Positions 25,530 to 36,773 of a stretch of 64,000 bases of DNA are shown in pieces. The stretch covers positions 27,270,426 through 27,334,425 of the forward strand of contig JAQFVV010000001.1 of the NCBI GenBank assembly GCA_028023455.1, written 5' to 3'. The notes below the pieces were generated by a model. It was not told the DNA's origin and made no database searches. It saw only the letters and a program-made list of their open reading frames with translations. Position 1 is the stretch's first letter, and every line of letters starts with the position of its first letter. This stretch comes from Epiperipatus broadwayi (taxonomy: Eukaryota > Onychophora > Udeonychophora > Euonychophora > Peripatidae). Position numbers and translations under genes: made by a program.

Positions 25530-25755
25530 CACCTCTGCCCTCCTGTGAATCAGTTTTTGGAAGGGTGTCCCAGAGATGAAGTCCAGCTGAAGATTGAAAG
25601 ATCATGCCTGAAGACTGCCTATCTATGCTGACCAGAAGATCAAGCCTTTTTTATTGAAACAAAGCACCCGACATCTGTGATAGAAACATCAACAGCTGTT
25701 AAGACAGATTGCTGGTCATCATGAAGCCTCCAACATCAATTCTTGATATACCACC
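25530..25755. other. GC-richer segment, unidentified
   Basis: About 225 bp of balanced composition in AT-rich surroundings, with repeated GAAGA phrases (CTGAAGATTGAAAGATCATGCCTGAAGACTG). I see no long open frame. It could be a short interspersed element or an untranslated exon, and nothing in the sequence decides between them. Confidence 0.25.
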
Positions 25756-26810
25756 CTTTAAAAGAAGAACTCATATAAGCACTTTCCTTGTTACTATTAA
25801 CATTTTATTTTTGTTGTTATATTTATATCTATGATGTCCATTCAAGCATCAGTGGTATTAATTAATTTTTTCTTCTGATATATAAATGCATATGTATGTA
25901 TTCTAATAATCAAATAGTTTTTTTCTCTTTTATTGTAATATATATATATAAAACAGAATGTCTACAAAATATCAAGATTTATTTATTTTTATTTATGAAT
26001 TTGACTTGGAATATATAAAGGCAAGAAGTTGGATGACAGATTTAAAATAAGTTAAATACATTTCTAAATTCTACGCTCATCCTGCTATTTCAAGCGGAAC
26101 TCTTTTGTTTTAATAAGTTATAGAAGTTATTTTTCATTCTAAGGAAACGTTCATCCACCTTCTGCTTTGCTTAATTTAATGATTTTTGAAAGATAAGGAG
26201 AAAGAAAATATATTGCAATTTATTGATTCCGGTGTAGTTAAACTATATTCATTAACTAATTATACTGTGAGAAAGACGCTCATATACATATATACACATC
26301 TATTTAATTTACTGATTTTTTAAGAAGAAAAATACCTTGCAATTGTTATTTTCATATATGTATTATATGTAATCAAGTCAGACAGTTAACTGATTAATTA
26401 CACATTGGAAGAAACTAGTTATATATGCATCTGCTAATTTAATATTCTGTAATAGAGATACAGTGCAATCTTTTCATATATATATATTCATATATTTAAA
26501 CATTACTCAAATCTATGTGCGATAAATAGTTAAACAACAGTAGTTATTAATTAATCATGTTAAGAATAAGATGCTGGTATAATACATTCCACAAATACTT
26601 GAGATACCAATCGCTGAGTATATACATTTTTTTAAAGTGGGCTAACAGAACCGATGGACATAAGCTTCCGAATACACTTTGTTCCTAAACCCAGATCATG
26701 CTAATGCAAATGGGTTTCTTTCTCAAATAATTAATTAGAAGCGCGGCTGCTATCCATCAATCAAATTGGCAATACGATAAAGACGTTACTGTATTAGTGA
26801 CACACATTTA
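25756..26810. other. AT-rich spacer, no gene
   Basis: TA-rich simple sequence. A more balanced pocket at about 26640-26770 has no frame or motif that I can name. Confidence 0.45.
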
Positions 26811-27362
26811 AATATAGAAATAAAACAAACTAACTCCTTTTTAAAACTTGATTTTTTATGACTATAATCATGAAAAAGAAATAAATTTAAGCATGGGGAT
26901 TTTGAAATAAAACCTTTGGAATGTATTAAGTCATATAATGAAAGGATAATGAAAGAGGGTGTATACATAAATGAAATAAAACCAGAATTAAATAGGATGT
27001 TAATAGAAAAAGATAAAAGAAAATAATAGGTTTTTAATTAAAAGTTTTTATTTGATATATATATAGATTTTTAAAAAGGAATTAGTTGTGTTTAAGTTGT
27101 GATTGTAATAGGAAAGGGGAGTGAGATAAGGTAAAAAAAAAAAAAGGAAAATTTTGGTTATGGATATATTTTGTAATTTTTAATTAATTTAATTTTTTTT
27201 TTTTTTGGAATATGTGATATTTATTGTATATATATTTTATTTTAGTGTGCCTTGAAAAAGACTATAAAAATAGTCGAAACGTCGGATTTCTTTTTCATGA
27301 TTATAGTCATGAAAAATCAAGTTTTAAAAGAAGGAGTTAGTTTGTTTTATTTCTATATTAGA
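26811..27362 (+). mobile_element. Palindromic Penelope-type terminal unit with hammerhead-like motif
   Basis: The arm at 26811-26882 is an almost exact inverted copy of 27287-27362; both contain ATTATAGTCAT, AATCAAGTTTTAAAA and GGAGTTAGTTTGTTTTAT. The right arm follows directly on a hammerhead-like motif at 27250-27285. Penelope-like elements are known to carry hammerhead motifs in their terminal repeats and often show inverted copies at their ends. I infer a remnant of PLE terminal repeats with its coding part lost. The 60-codon minus frame at 26786-26968 covers the left arm and is not a known protein. Confidence 0.5.
27250..27285 (+). ncRNA. Degenerate hammerhead-ribozyme-like motif
   Basis: CCTTGAAAAAGACTAT is followed by a short A-rich loop and then ATAGTCGAAACGTCGG. 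GACTAT and ATAGTC pair as a stem II, and the strand ends in the conserved GAAAC. The first core box, normally CTGANGA, reads CTTGAAAA here, so self-cleavage is doubtful. The overall form fits PLE-borne hammerheads. Confidence 0.45.
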
Positions 27363-27902
27363 TATATATGAACTATTTTGAAAAGAAGAACTATGTGCTG
27401 GATATATTACATTTAAATATATATATGTTCACTAAGTACCATGCTTAATCTTATCTTTTTTAATATTTATGCCTGTGGATATATGCTGTATGTGCGTTGC
27501 TATGCAGATTTATTGTTCTATTTCCGCGTTAGAGGTATATATATATATATTTAGCATAAATGAGGCTATGTTTAAGTCAGCTTTCAGTTTGTTTAGTTAA
27601 TTAAGGAATATTAACATCACCTATCATAAATTGACTTCCACACCTCCTCTCTACATAATCAAATTCACCCCTTCAAATAATGTAGTTGAAATGTTTTGTT
27701 TTATTTCAAAACTGTAAACTATAAATTCATTTGATGTACACATGTAGGTATTCTTTTATATTATTTGTAAATACTCTTAATAAGTTTAATATAGACTTCT
27801 TATACCAATAATAAAATATAATATGTAACAGTAATATAGTATCATTGTCGATCATTATTTTATATGTTAAAACCTGATCATTACATTAATTAGGATTCCT
27901 AA
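27363..27902. other. AT-rich spacer, no gene
   Basis: TA-rich tracts and no recognisable frame or motif. Confidence 0.5.
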
Positions 27903-28030
27903 GAGTCTTATCTACCTAACCATGGGCTGCATTAAGAAAATTTAACTCTTGTGAGATTAAGGCAGTCATTTAAATATGATCTAGAAGAAGAGTGGGTGAG
28001 ATTCAGACCCTCTTTACCCATATCTCTTGG
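27903..28030 (-). repeat. Short dispersed repeat, inverted copy of 30761-30889
   Basis: Its reverse complement aligns to 30761-30889 over GAGATAT.GGTA.AG.GGGT, CTCA.C.ACTC.TCTAGAT, CTCA..AGAGTTAA and GG.TAGGTAGA..AGACTC. This is a two-copy (at least) interspersed repeat. The matching region of the other copy includes GGTTCGAACC, the form of a tRNA B box, so a tRNA-derived SINE origin is possible but unproved. Confidence 0.6.
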
Positions 28031-28196
28031 TCAAGTTAAAGCAACTACTTTCTGATGGTTATAACTAATAAACTTGTTATTATTTATATATATATACTTG
28101 CTTGCTAATTTAGACTTTAGTAAAATCGTAATTCATTGTCTCCAATATGTTTATTGATTAATTCATCTTAACAATGTGGTGATGGTATGGGATTCA

Positions 28197-28206
28197 CCCC
28201 CCCCCC
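28197..28206 (+). repeat. C10 run
   Basis: Ten consecutive C in otherwise AT-rich DNA, one of several such runs in the window. Confidence 0.95.
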
Positions 28207-29177
28207 TTCTTTTATGATTTGTTTCTACAATGATAGGAAAGACCATTTATGCAGAAATTATTAATCATATACACCTTTACCCCGCTTAGCGATGGCAATT
28301 GGTCCTCCAAAATTCATCGTTAAGCAAGAATATCGTAGACAAAATATGTAATTATAATGGGGGTCTATGGGAAAAAAATTGGTCGGTTCCAGTGACGTAA
28401 AATATCCACATTGATTCCTAAGCTCAAAGATTTTCTTGATTTTTTTCATGACAATGATGACTAAATACGGTATCTAAAAAGAAAAGTTTTATATCACTAG
28501 GAAAAAAAATGCATATTTTCACTTTAAAAAGTACAGAACAGCAATGAAACTAAATTTGAATTTAAAAGTTTTTATATTCTTCCGCGGAAGTTTTTCATCG
28601 TAATGAAAAAAAAATCTATACTGAAGTGCTTTTTTTAAAAAATTGTATTACAGTATATATTACTATTATACATTTATTTTATTACTTATGTGAAATTATT
28701 CAAATTAAAAAACAATGTTTAATTATTAATTATTTAATTGGAACATATAGAAAAAAAAATCAACTTATTTTCAAAGTAAAAAATCTAACTTCTAATTTTC
28801 TAAAACATACAGGTAGGTTTATTTTTCTTACTGTATATTTTTAGTAATGTAATAATGCCCCCCCCCCCCGTTCGAGTAGAAAGATTTTTAATTAAATGCA
28901 ATCTGTTTTTTTTTAAACTTTTCTAATTCGACATCGTTTTAAAATGTTGTTTTTCTTCTGATTTGAAACATCTTAAGTGTAAACAACATGTTTATTAACG
29001 AAGTTACAAAATCAATAACTATTTTTACATAATTATCCAGGTGTTCTAAAAATAATATATCGTATTTAAGAAACACACACATGCAGTTTAATATTCATAT
29101 TTAGTGTTTTCTTGAAAGTTTGTGATAATGATATTTTATTTGTCTTGTACTGTATTTATATATTGGAGTATTTGTAT
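28207..29177. other. AT-rich spacer, no gene
   Basis: Includes a C12 run at 28858-28869. Short frames on both strands have only biased composition and no motif. Confidence 0.5.
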
Positions 29178-29518
29178 ACAGTATTATCAACAAATTAAAA
29201 ATCCTTTTTCTTTTCAAAAACCTTATTTTCTTATCTCAATACTTAACATATATATATATATACTGTATATACAGTATTTATATAATACAAAACTCTGTTT
29301 CAACTGTTTATCTTCATACAGTCATTTTCAAGGATATCTCTCTCCCACTGCTATATTTTATTACTCTTTCTTTTACATTATTTAATTACAAATCAACGTT
29401 GAAACGTTGGAGTTTTTGTATTATATAAATATATATACTGTATATGTTCAGTATTGAGATAAGAAAATAATGTTTTTGAAAAGTAAAAGAAGGATTTTTA
29501 ATTTGTTGATATTATTGT
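29178..29518. mobile_element. Second palindromic unit with hammerhead-like motif
   Basis: The left arm (about 29178-29296) and right arm (about 29412-29518) are inverted copies about 110 bp long, sharing TATCAACAAATTAAAAATCCTT, AAAAAC.TTATTTTCTTATCTCAATACT and TATATAATACAAAAACTC. At both inner edges the arm continues into GTTGAAAC. On the minus strand this completes the hammerhead-like motif at 29297-29333. The design is the same as at 26811-27362, but the arm sequence differs, which suggests independent insertions of related Penelope-type termini. Confidence 0.55.
29297..29333 (-). ncRNA. Degenerate hammerhead-ribozyme-like motif
   Basis: On the minus strand CCTTGAAAATGACTGT is followed by a 10-base loop and ACAGTTGAAAC. 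ACTGT and ACAGT pair, and CTTGAAAA and GAAAC hold the same relative positions as in the motif at 27250-27285. The core departs from the canonical CTGANGA, so activity is doubtful. Confidence 0.4.
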
Positions 29519-30760
29519 AGAACATATATACGTATTTTAAAAGAAAAAGTGGATGAACATTTGCTGTGTTATTTATTATATATGATGTATACAGTATTAT
29601 AGATAAAGTAATTATAGATATTTTAAGGGTTTTATAAATAAAATATTGTATGTGTATACAATTACAGCAAAGTCATTACCTGTATACATATTACAATAAT
29701 ATATTTTTTGCTTTTGGGTATAATATAGCTATCTCTGACGTCATCAGTGATGCAAAATTCAAGATGGCTGCCAAAATTTTTTATTTTTTTATTTTTTTGA
29801 TCGTTATAGCGAATAATCGATTGTACATCGAAGTAGTGGGTACAAATTGATGATGATCGCTATTGCGAGGGGTAAAGGTGTATACTGAAAAAATAAAATA
29901 AATGATGAAATGATTAGTATCAACAAACAAACAACAAATAACTATGTAATTATAAAAGTATTGGTACTTAATATGTAAGAACATAAAATCTTATCTCTAA
30001 CCCTGGTGATGATTAAATTCATCTGCAAGTAAGTTCATGCCTGGTCTTATATTTTATTTCAATTTAAAAATAAAGCTAGTAATGTTTTCCTCTTTTCTAA
30101 CATATCAAGAATTTACCCCCCCCCTCTCAATCTATGGTAAAGGAAAGAAATAAACAAAAATATAGATACATAAAATACAAACATGAAATCAAGTCTGTAA
30201 AGGAAAATGTATTAAAAGGATTATATGTGTCCTTATTACTACAGTTCATGATCTAATTGGTGGGGTTCAAATGTTCTAGAACTACATGATGATCAGAATT
30301 TCTCTTTTCTGTATAGCATGTCTTGAGATGTTAAGTTTACAGTTTCACATCCAAGTAGTAAAGTTGGTAGTGCTTTCAGCACAGACGAATAAATGCTGTA
30401 TTGAGTCATATTTGGTTTTGGTGGTTACAGCTCTATGGGTGATGAATCTTACCACAACATAACTTTATACTTAGCAGTGCATTGTTGTCTGCATCTCTAT
30501 GTAGTTGATCAGAGGCCTGGAGTTTTTTGTAAGGTATTAGCTATTGGGAATCTCAAGTTAAAAGTTGATCTAACTTTCCAGCTCAAGATTGAAAATACAC
30601 TCTTGAAGTATCATAAATTTAAATCTACTTCTGAGATTTATAATTTAAAATCTCATAAAAGTATATATGTTGGTTAGTCACCAAGAATCTTTGATGTCTT
30701 TTTTGAGGTCGTTTGTATATATAATAATGGTAATAAAAGTAGAGCTATTTTAACCTAACC
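29519..30760. other. AT-rich spacer, no gene
   Basis: Contains a C9 run at 30116-30124. The 80-codon frame at 30435-30677 has unbiased composition for part of its length but no motif I recognise and no good splice context. Confidence 0.45.
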
Positions 30761-30889
30761 TAGAGATATAGGTAGAGGGGGTTCGAACCTCATCTACTCC
30801 TCTAGATTACTAGCAATCGACTTACTCCCTGAACCTCATGAGAGTTAATTCTTTAATGTATGCTTGGTGGTCAGGTAGAGATGAGACTC
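30761..30889 (+). repeat. Short dispersed repeat with tRNA B-box-like core
   Basis: Homologous to the inverted copy at 27903-28030. This copy includes GGGTTCGAACCTC, which matches the RNA polymerase III B-box consensus GGTTCGANNCC. No clear A box lies at the right distance, and the sequence does not fold as a tRNA, so I call it only a candidate SINE. Confidence 0.5.
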
Positions 30890-33130
30890 AAACAGGAATT
30901 TTACATGTGATGATCAGGATACAGATATATAAGAAAAACAAACACCATCTACAGAGTTATTATAATGGAAATTAGAGTGCATTATTTACATAAAATGGCA
31001 ATTAATGCTTGAATAAGGTGATTAACGATCTTCCTCACAAATTCATACAGAGATAGAAAGGATCAAACGATCCCTTCTAATTTAAAACAATAATTACAGA
31101 AACACTAATAGGTACGGTCAACAGTCAGATTACTTTCATTTGGGTGAGAGACAGTGATAAGTCTATGGTGCAATTACAAGGTAAAATTAATCATTTAAAC
31201 TAGTCAAATACGCTTTAGGCTGAAATTGAATATAATCTTATACTTAGATTTTCATTATAGAAAACCCCAATGGATATTTTCAGCTTTTTAAAGTAACATT
31301 TCGATCATATTAAAAAAACAAGGCTTTACTAAAATGAAGAAATAAAATGTGGTCCTTGGTGATAGAATATATGAGTTTAAAAAGTGGGCCTCAAAACATG
31401 ATGGGTTCATTAGGAGCTAACTTAATTCTGGATAGCTACTTCATCTCTCAAATGTAGTTAAAGAAAAGGAACTCATTCGCCACAGTTTGATCCGAGTTCA
31501 AGAATGAAGTTTCAGTCACTTGTGTCCAGTTCTATTCTTGAAGGTTTGCGATATCCAATCTATCAACCAATTGCGCCCCTTGACATATGTTAGCTAATGA
31601 AGATAAGAAAAAAGGGAGCAATGAGTATGTGTGAAACACCCACAGATCACCAAGTAACACAATATGACAAAATGCGGTCAAACAATCTTAAGTTTAAAAC
31701 CTTATTTGTTAACGTATATAAAATTATATGACTTCGAAATATTACGAGACAGAGAGTATCCGCTATAAAATAATTATTTAATTTCCCTTTTCAGAGTGAT
31801 TAGCAGTTATATTTGATGGGCACATAAAATCTTAATTATTATTTAACTAGTTTTTCCATAGAGCTATTAAATTACTGAAACTAATTTATATACAGCAATA
31901 CTGTACACTCTCTTACATATAAAGTAATTATGAATGCTTAATTTAAGTTATGTTCTTCATAAACATACATATATATTAGTACCCCTTAGATTAACTTAAA
32001 TTGGAATAACATATAATGCGAGTGAGGATCTTTCTTTTAAAACATAAATCAAATTCCTTTAAAATATAAATATCTGTTTTTTATTTCAACTATAAATTTA
32101 AGACACTGTGTTAATTTTAAATTACAATCATGCTTTCTAAGTTCTCTTTCTTTTCTAATGATAACATAACAAAATTCTAATAGTAAAAAACAGATATGGT
32201 AGGAGGGGAATGGACAGAGTAACTTTATTCAAAGGGATTTTTATAATAATTTTAAGATATTCCTGTATTTATTATAGCGGGTTAAACAAATTGAAATAAA
32301 TGAAAGTTTATTCATTTAACTATCTTCCAATCCCTCCTTTATATATATATTCTATGTGATATGAAAGAAATAAAATTTCTTTCTCTAAGAGAATACACAA
32401 AAGATTATATAATTCAAGGGGTATATTGATGATCTGCTAATGTGTAACTATTTACATATAAGATAATAAAATGAGTAATCATCACTATACATGTTATAAT
32501 CTATCTAAGCCATAATTGTATGGATACATTTAAATATTATAAAAAAGGTATAATTTATGAATATAAGAATTTAACTAATATGGCATAGATAAAATTTTAA
32601 AATGTAAAATTTAAATAACACAATTAAAAATGTCAAAATATCATACATATATTTATAAGTGCAAATATAAATCAAGTGAAATGAAGTTAAAGTTACCGGT
32701 AACTTTAGGTATGTGTATAATAAAGCAGGTGAGTCCCAGCAATGAAGGAATGATCTATCATAAGTAAGAATGGTGATGGCGCTCTCACTTCTGACAGATA
32801 TGGTAGCATTTCATGGGTTTTTTTTGTTCAAACATACATTTTTGGGCAGTCATTCAATATCAGGTAGCAGGCATCGGTCTATCAAGGTTCTCTGGCTGGA
32901 TTACATTATTCCGTCTCAAGTCCGAGGATGGATGGGAGAGTGGAGACAAGGACTCTACTCACACATGTTTAAGGTATGGTACATTTCTAGATTTTTTAAC
33001 AAAACGCAAAGACTACAATTCAGCCAACAGCAAAGAAAGAGCTAAGAGCAAGTGAGTGAACAAAAGAAAACATCTCTATTTATACCCTTTTTAATTGTTT
33101 TGCATTTCATTTTACCAATTAGTGGTTGCC
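30890..33130. other. Intergenic-like DNA, no gene seen
   Basis: A more balanced stretch at about 30890-31720 looks like old repeat DNA. An 18-bp perfect palindrome, AAAGTTACCGGTAACTTT, lies at 32689-32706. The stretch 32730-33060 is GC-richer and open in two overlapping frames (80 and 91 codons) without a recognisable motif; it is followed by a TATA-like CTATTTATACCC, as in an LTR. Nothing here supports a gene. Confidence 0.4.
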
Positions 33131-33286
33131 AATGCCTCATTGTTTTATTTTCCCCTGGTATCCTACATATACCAACAATTTACATTTTAACTAATTTTAT
33201 TTCAATGGAAATGCCTCATTGTTTTATTTCCCCCTGGTATCCTACATATACCAACAATTTACATTTTAACTAATTTTATTTCAATG
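33131..33286 (+). repeat. 78-bp tandem duplication
   Basis: Two almost identical units, 33131-33208 and 33209-33286, each start AATGCCTCATTGTTTTATTT. The near identity implies a recent duplication. Confidence 0.95.
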
Positions 33287-33606
33287 GATTTTTACCTTAA
33301 ATTTTCTAACCTTAATGGATTTTTATATATGAAATTTACATTCTTAAGCTAAATTTTTATTTCGAATGATTTACAGATTATACCTTTCTTAATGGATTTT
33401 ATACATTAGGAATTTACATTTTATCTGCTAATACAATCTCTTATTTATATAACTGAGATCATGATTTATACAAACGTATTTTAATAGAAATAAAAATATT
33501 TTAAACTTTCTTGTTTTTTTATTTCATTGCTTTTTAAAATAATTTTAATTACATTTTATTCACTGCTATAACTATTTATATGTTTATATCAAGGGGTTTA
33601 ATGCAC

Positions 33607-33697
33607 ATTCCCATGGTTGGACTTTGGTCTTTAGTTAGTCCACAGTGAATGGTGAAGCTAATATATATATATATGACTATATATATGCATAGCTTCA
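33607..33697 (+). repeat. Structured short repeat, partner of 24905-24999
   Basis: Contains TGGTTGGACTTTGGTC, CACAGTGAATGGTGAAGC and a hairpin of GAAGCTA...TATGACTATATATATGCATAGCTTC, in inverted orientation to the other copy. Confidence 0.65.
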
Positions 33698-36600
33698 ATA
33701 TATATACTGATGATCACCAAAATAAGGTTGTTGTTTTTAAGTGTTAGGCTCTTTCAAATAGCGTGTTCGAGTTTGTACATTGAGTTGATTATTTACATCA
33801 TATGTTATGATTTATATATATATGGTGGATTAATAACATTAAAAAAATATTTATTATTTCCATCCTTTATGTTTTTTTGATTTTCTCGCATCTAAATTTA
33901 ATCATCTTTTTCTTATATTGTTATAATATCTGTATATTAAACAATAATTAACAAGAGGTTTTAATAAAGGCAAGTGGCAATATTTAAATTTTATAGTCTA
34001 GTTTGGATTATGTATTTTATCATCTATTTGTTGAATATTTAATTATAGAAACAATTTAATATTTATCAGCTACAATGCTTGTGAACATTTTCGTCTTTCA
34101 GTAATATGTTTTATTTAAGTTGCATTCTTTTTATAACGTATAATTCGCTTTATAACGAAGCATGTTTAATGCATCTTGGTGGGATGTAAGACCACATCTT
34201 ACAATATCTCTCACTTTTTTTTCTTCATATTCTGATCTTGCTATGATTATAAGAACCTAATAAGTTCTTGAAAGCACTCGACCATTAAATCATTACCTTT
34301 ATCAGCTTTTCTATTGCTTTGTTTCAGTGCACTCATTATATATTAATGTGAAATATTAATTTGGTAAACTGCTATTTAAAATGAGCCAACTCCGATTTCT
34401 TTTTTTTTAAAATACCCAACTTTAATTTACTTTTTTCTCTTTAATATAAAATTAATTGATTATCATTGAATTATTATATTTCGGTTTTTACTTTTACATA
34501 AAGAGAGATAAAATAACTAAAAGCTATATGCTACTAACTCACCACTCCAATTATATGAATGTATTGATATATTCATAGTGCTATGAAACCTAAAATTAAT
34601 TGTGCCTTTTTACTACCCCAACTTTGAATTTTATTTATAGCTATCTTCATAAGGGCTATAATATTATTATTGTTAATGGTCTGGAGGAAATAAATAATGC
34701 AAATGATAAAACATTAGAATGTAATTCTATTTTATGTTATAGATAAGACCATTTAATAATATTTAACAAAAATATATGCGAATTACAATTCAGATTTTAT
34801 AATCAAACATTATATCTACTCTTTACAAAAAGTGTGTGTGTAGACATTGAGGTGACTTAATTTTATTGATTGATTACAAATGCAGTATTCAAACTTTTTA
34901 TTTCATTTAATAATTTTTAAGCAGTCTTTATTCAAACATAGGCTTGCATATAGAGAATTCGAAAAAAAAAAAAAGCATTGGTATCATCTTGCTTGTACAG
35001 TCATCTATTGAGATATTTCACTAATTTCTTTTCTATAAGTCCATTAATTCATGTGTATTTTATTCTGATATTTTAATTCCAAAATAAATAAATAAATAAA
35101 TCTAAAGATATCAGAGTAATCAAAAATGTGGGAGCTTCAGACAATTTATGACCTCTTAATATCCTTATTCATTGTTATCATATGTTAATGTTTTTTGTAA
35201 GATTTAATGACTAAAAATTTGACATTTCTAAAAAGTCTATTAAGATTCACAATTTTTTTTTGTGAAATAATTGTGTAATAATTATTAAAAATGAATAATA
35301 TACAAGATTACTTGTTTATTTTATTCATATATGCTTTATTTTTAGAAATAGAAGGTTATAAGTTTTAGCATAGTATGTATTAACAAAGCAAATTATGGTA
35401 TTTCAGTAACTATGTCTTTTCAAACTGATTAATACATTATAACCAATACTTAGATTATATTACAATATTGTAATTAGTTAAAAAATATTAATATTATAAA
35501 GCATAATTTAATAGATTTATCAGATATTAACATCTTTTCATTCAGTTTTTAAATTCCATACATTTTTTTATTCATTTTATAAAATTAATCTGCTCCTCCC
35601 AACCAGTTGATGTTCTAAAACAGTTTTTTTTAATTGCAAAGTAATTTTTTTAATATTTTCAAATATGATTTTTTTTAGAATTTATTTTGTTTCTAAACAT
35701 AAATATCTATCAAGTGAAATCAAATTTATTATCTGATATAAAATAATGGTTTAATACTAAAAGTAAAGTTGAAAACATACAAAATGCTTATCAGGAAGAA
35801 CAATTAAATCTGTCATAGTACAGGAGGTTTAAAAGATATTTGCTTCTATTTAAAATATGGAATTTAGTGTAGTTGTAGCTGATTCATTGTGAATGTATTT
35901 TAAAATAATTTAAAGCACTATATGGGGGGTGGGTAGAGAGCTTGTTGATGGAGCATTTTCTGACAATAACTCTTAAATTGTAGAATAAATTTGTAATGAA
36001 TTTTATTCACACCTAAATTACAAACATTTCTATTTGGAAAATTTGTATTTGTTTGCTTTTATAGTTAGAAATTGTATAAATTTAATTACTGGAACATTAT
36101 TCACAAATGAGCAGCAGAATAATTATAATTAATATATATATACAGTAATAGTATTTGATAATGAGCAAACTAATTTTATTTGTGTGTAATGTATGTGTGT
36201 GTGTATACATATAGATAGTAATAATATTTTATATCATTTCAAATTAAAAAATTAAGCCATCCAAGCAGAAAAATAATTGAGATAGGACTATGCAGAAAAA
36301 TAACAGAAAAGAATGGATCTCTTAAGAAATTACGTAATTTTATTTTTTTTTCAGATCAAAGAAAGCAAATCATAGATTTGGACAAATGATATATGCTTAA
36401 ATGGTGTATTGAGAATTCACTATATATATATATTATAATGGTCTACAGTACACATATACATTATGTGACACTCTTTAAATATGCTGATATTAATGTTGAT
36501 AATATGAGATAATCATAATAATTTTAGATAAATGATATACTTACTTCATTCTTTTCATCCTTCAGGGTTGAATTCATAATCATCATCAATATCTATGCCA
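33698..36600. other. AT-rich stretch, no gene seen
   Basis: Simple A/T-rich DNA, including an (AAAT)n tract near 35084-35102 and a short TG-rich tract near 36180-36205. No protein motif or gene-like frame is visible on either strand. Confidence 0.55.
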
Positions 36601-36624
36601 CCTGATGAATACCATCAGGAAATG
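36601..36624 (+). other. CTGATGA hairpin followed by GAAA
   Basis: CCTGATG and CATCAGG form a perfect 7-bp hairpin with a 5-base loop (AATAC), followed by AAATG. The order CTGATGA...GAAA resembles a hammerhead core, but the CTGATG itself is base-paired in the hairpin, so a ribozyme is not supported. Confidence 0.3.
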
Positions 36625-36773
36625 TTCCAAGGATATATCGTTTCTGTTCTAATAAGATTTATCATAGTTTTCTTTATAATATTTTAGTTTCTGTGTTAAC
36701 CTTTTCAGTACTTCATGATTAATCTGACCAATACATCACCTGCTTTCTAATGTGCCGGTTGAATTATGTATAT

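Noticed and set aside
30761-30889. Functional tRNA from the GGTTCGAACC block
   Set aside because: No acceptor stem or anticodon arm at the correct spacing; it aligns to a second dispersed copy, so it is a repeat.
32770-33055. Overlapping frames of 80 and 91 codons as exons
   Set aside because: Two frames of the same DNA are open, neither has a motif, and the context resembles LTR or other repeat DNA.
36601-36624. True hammerhead ribozyme
   Set aside because: The CTGATG box is itself paired in a simple hairpin, and stems I and III are not evident.
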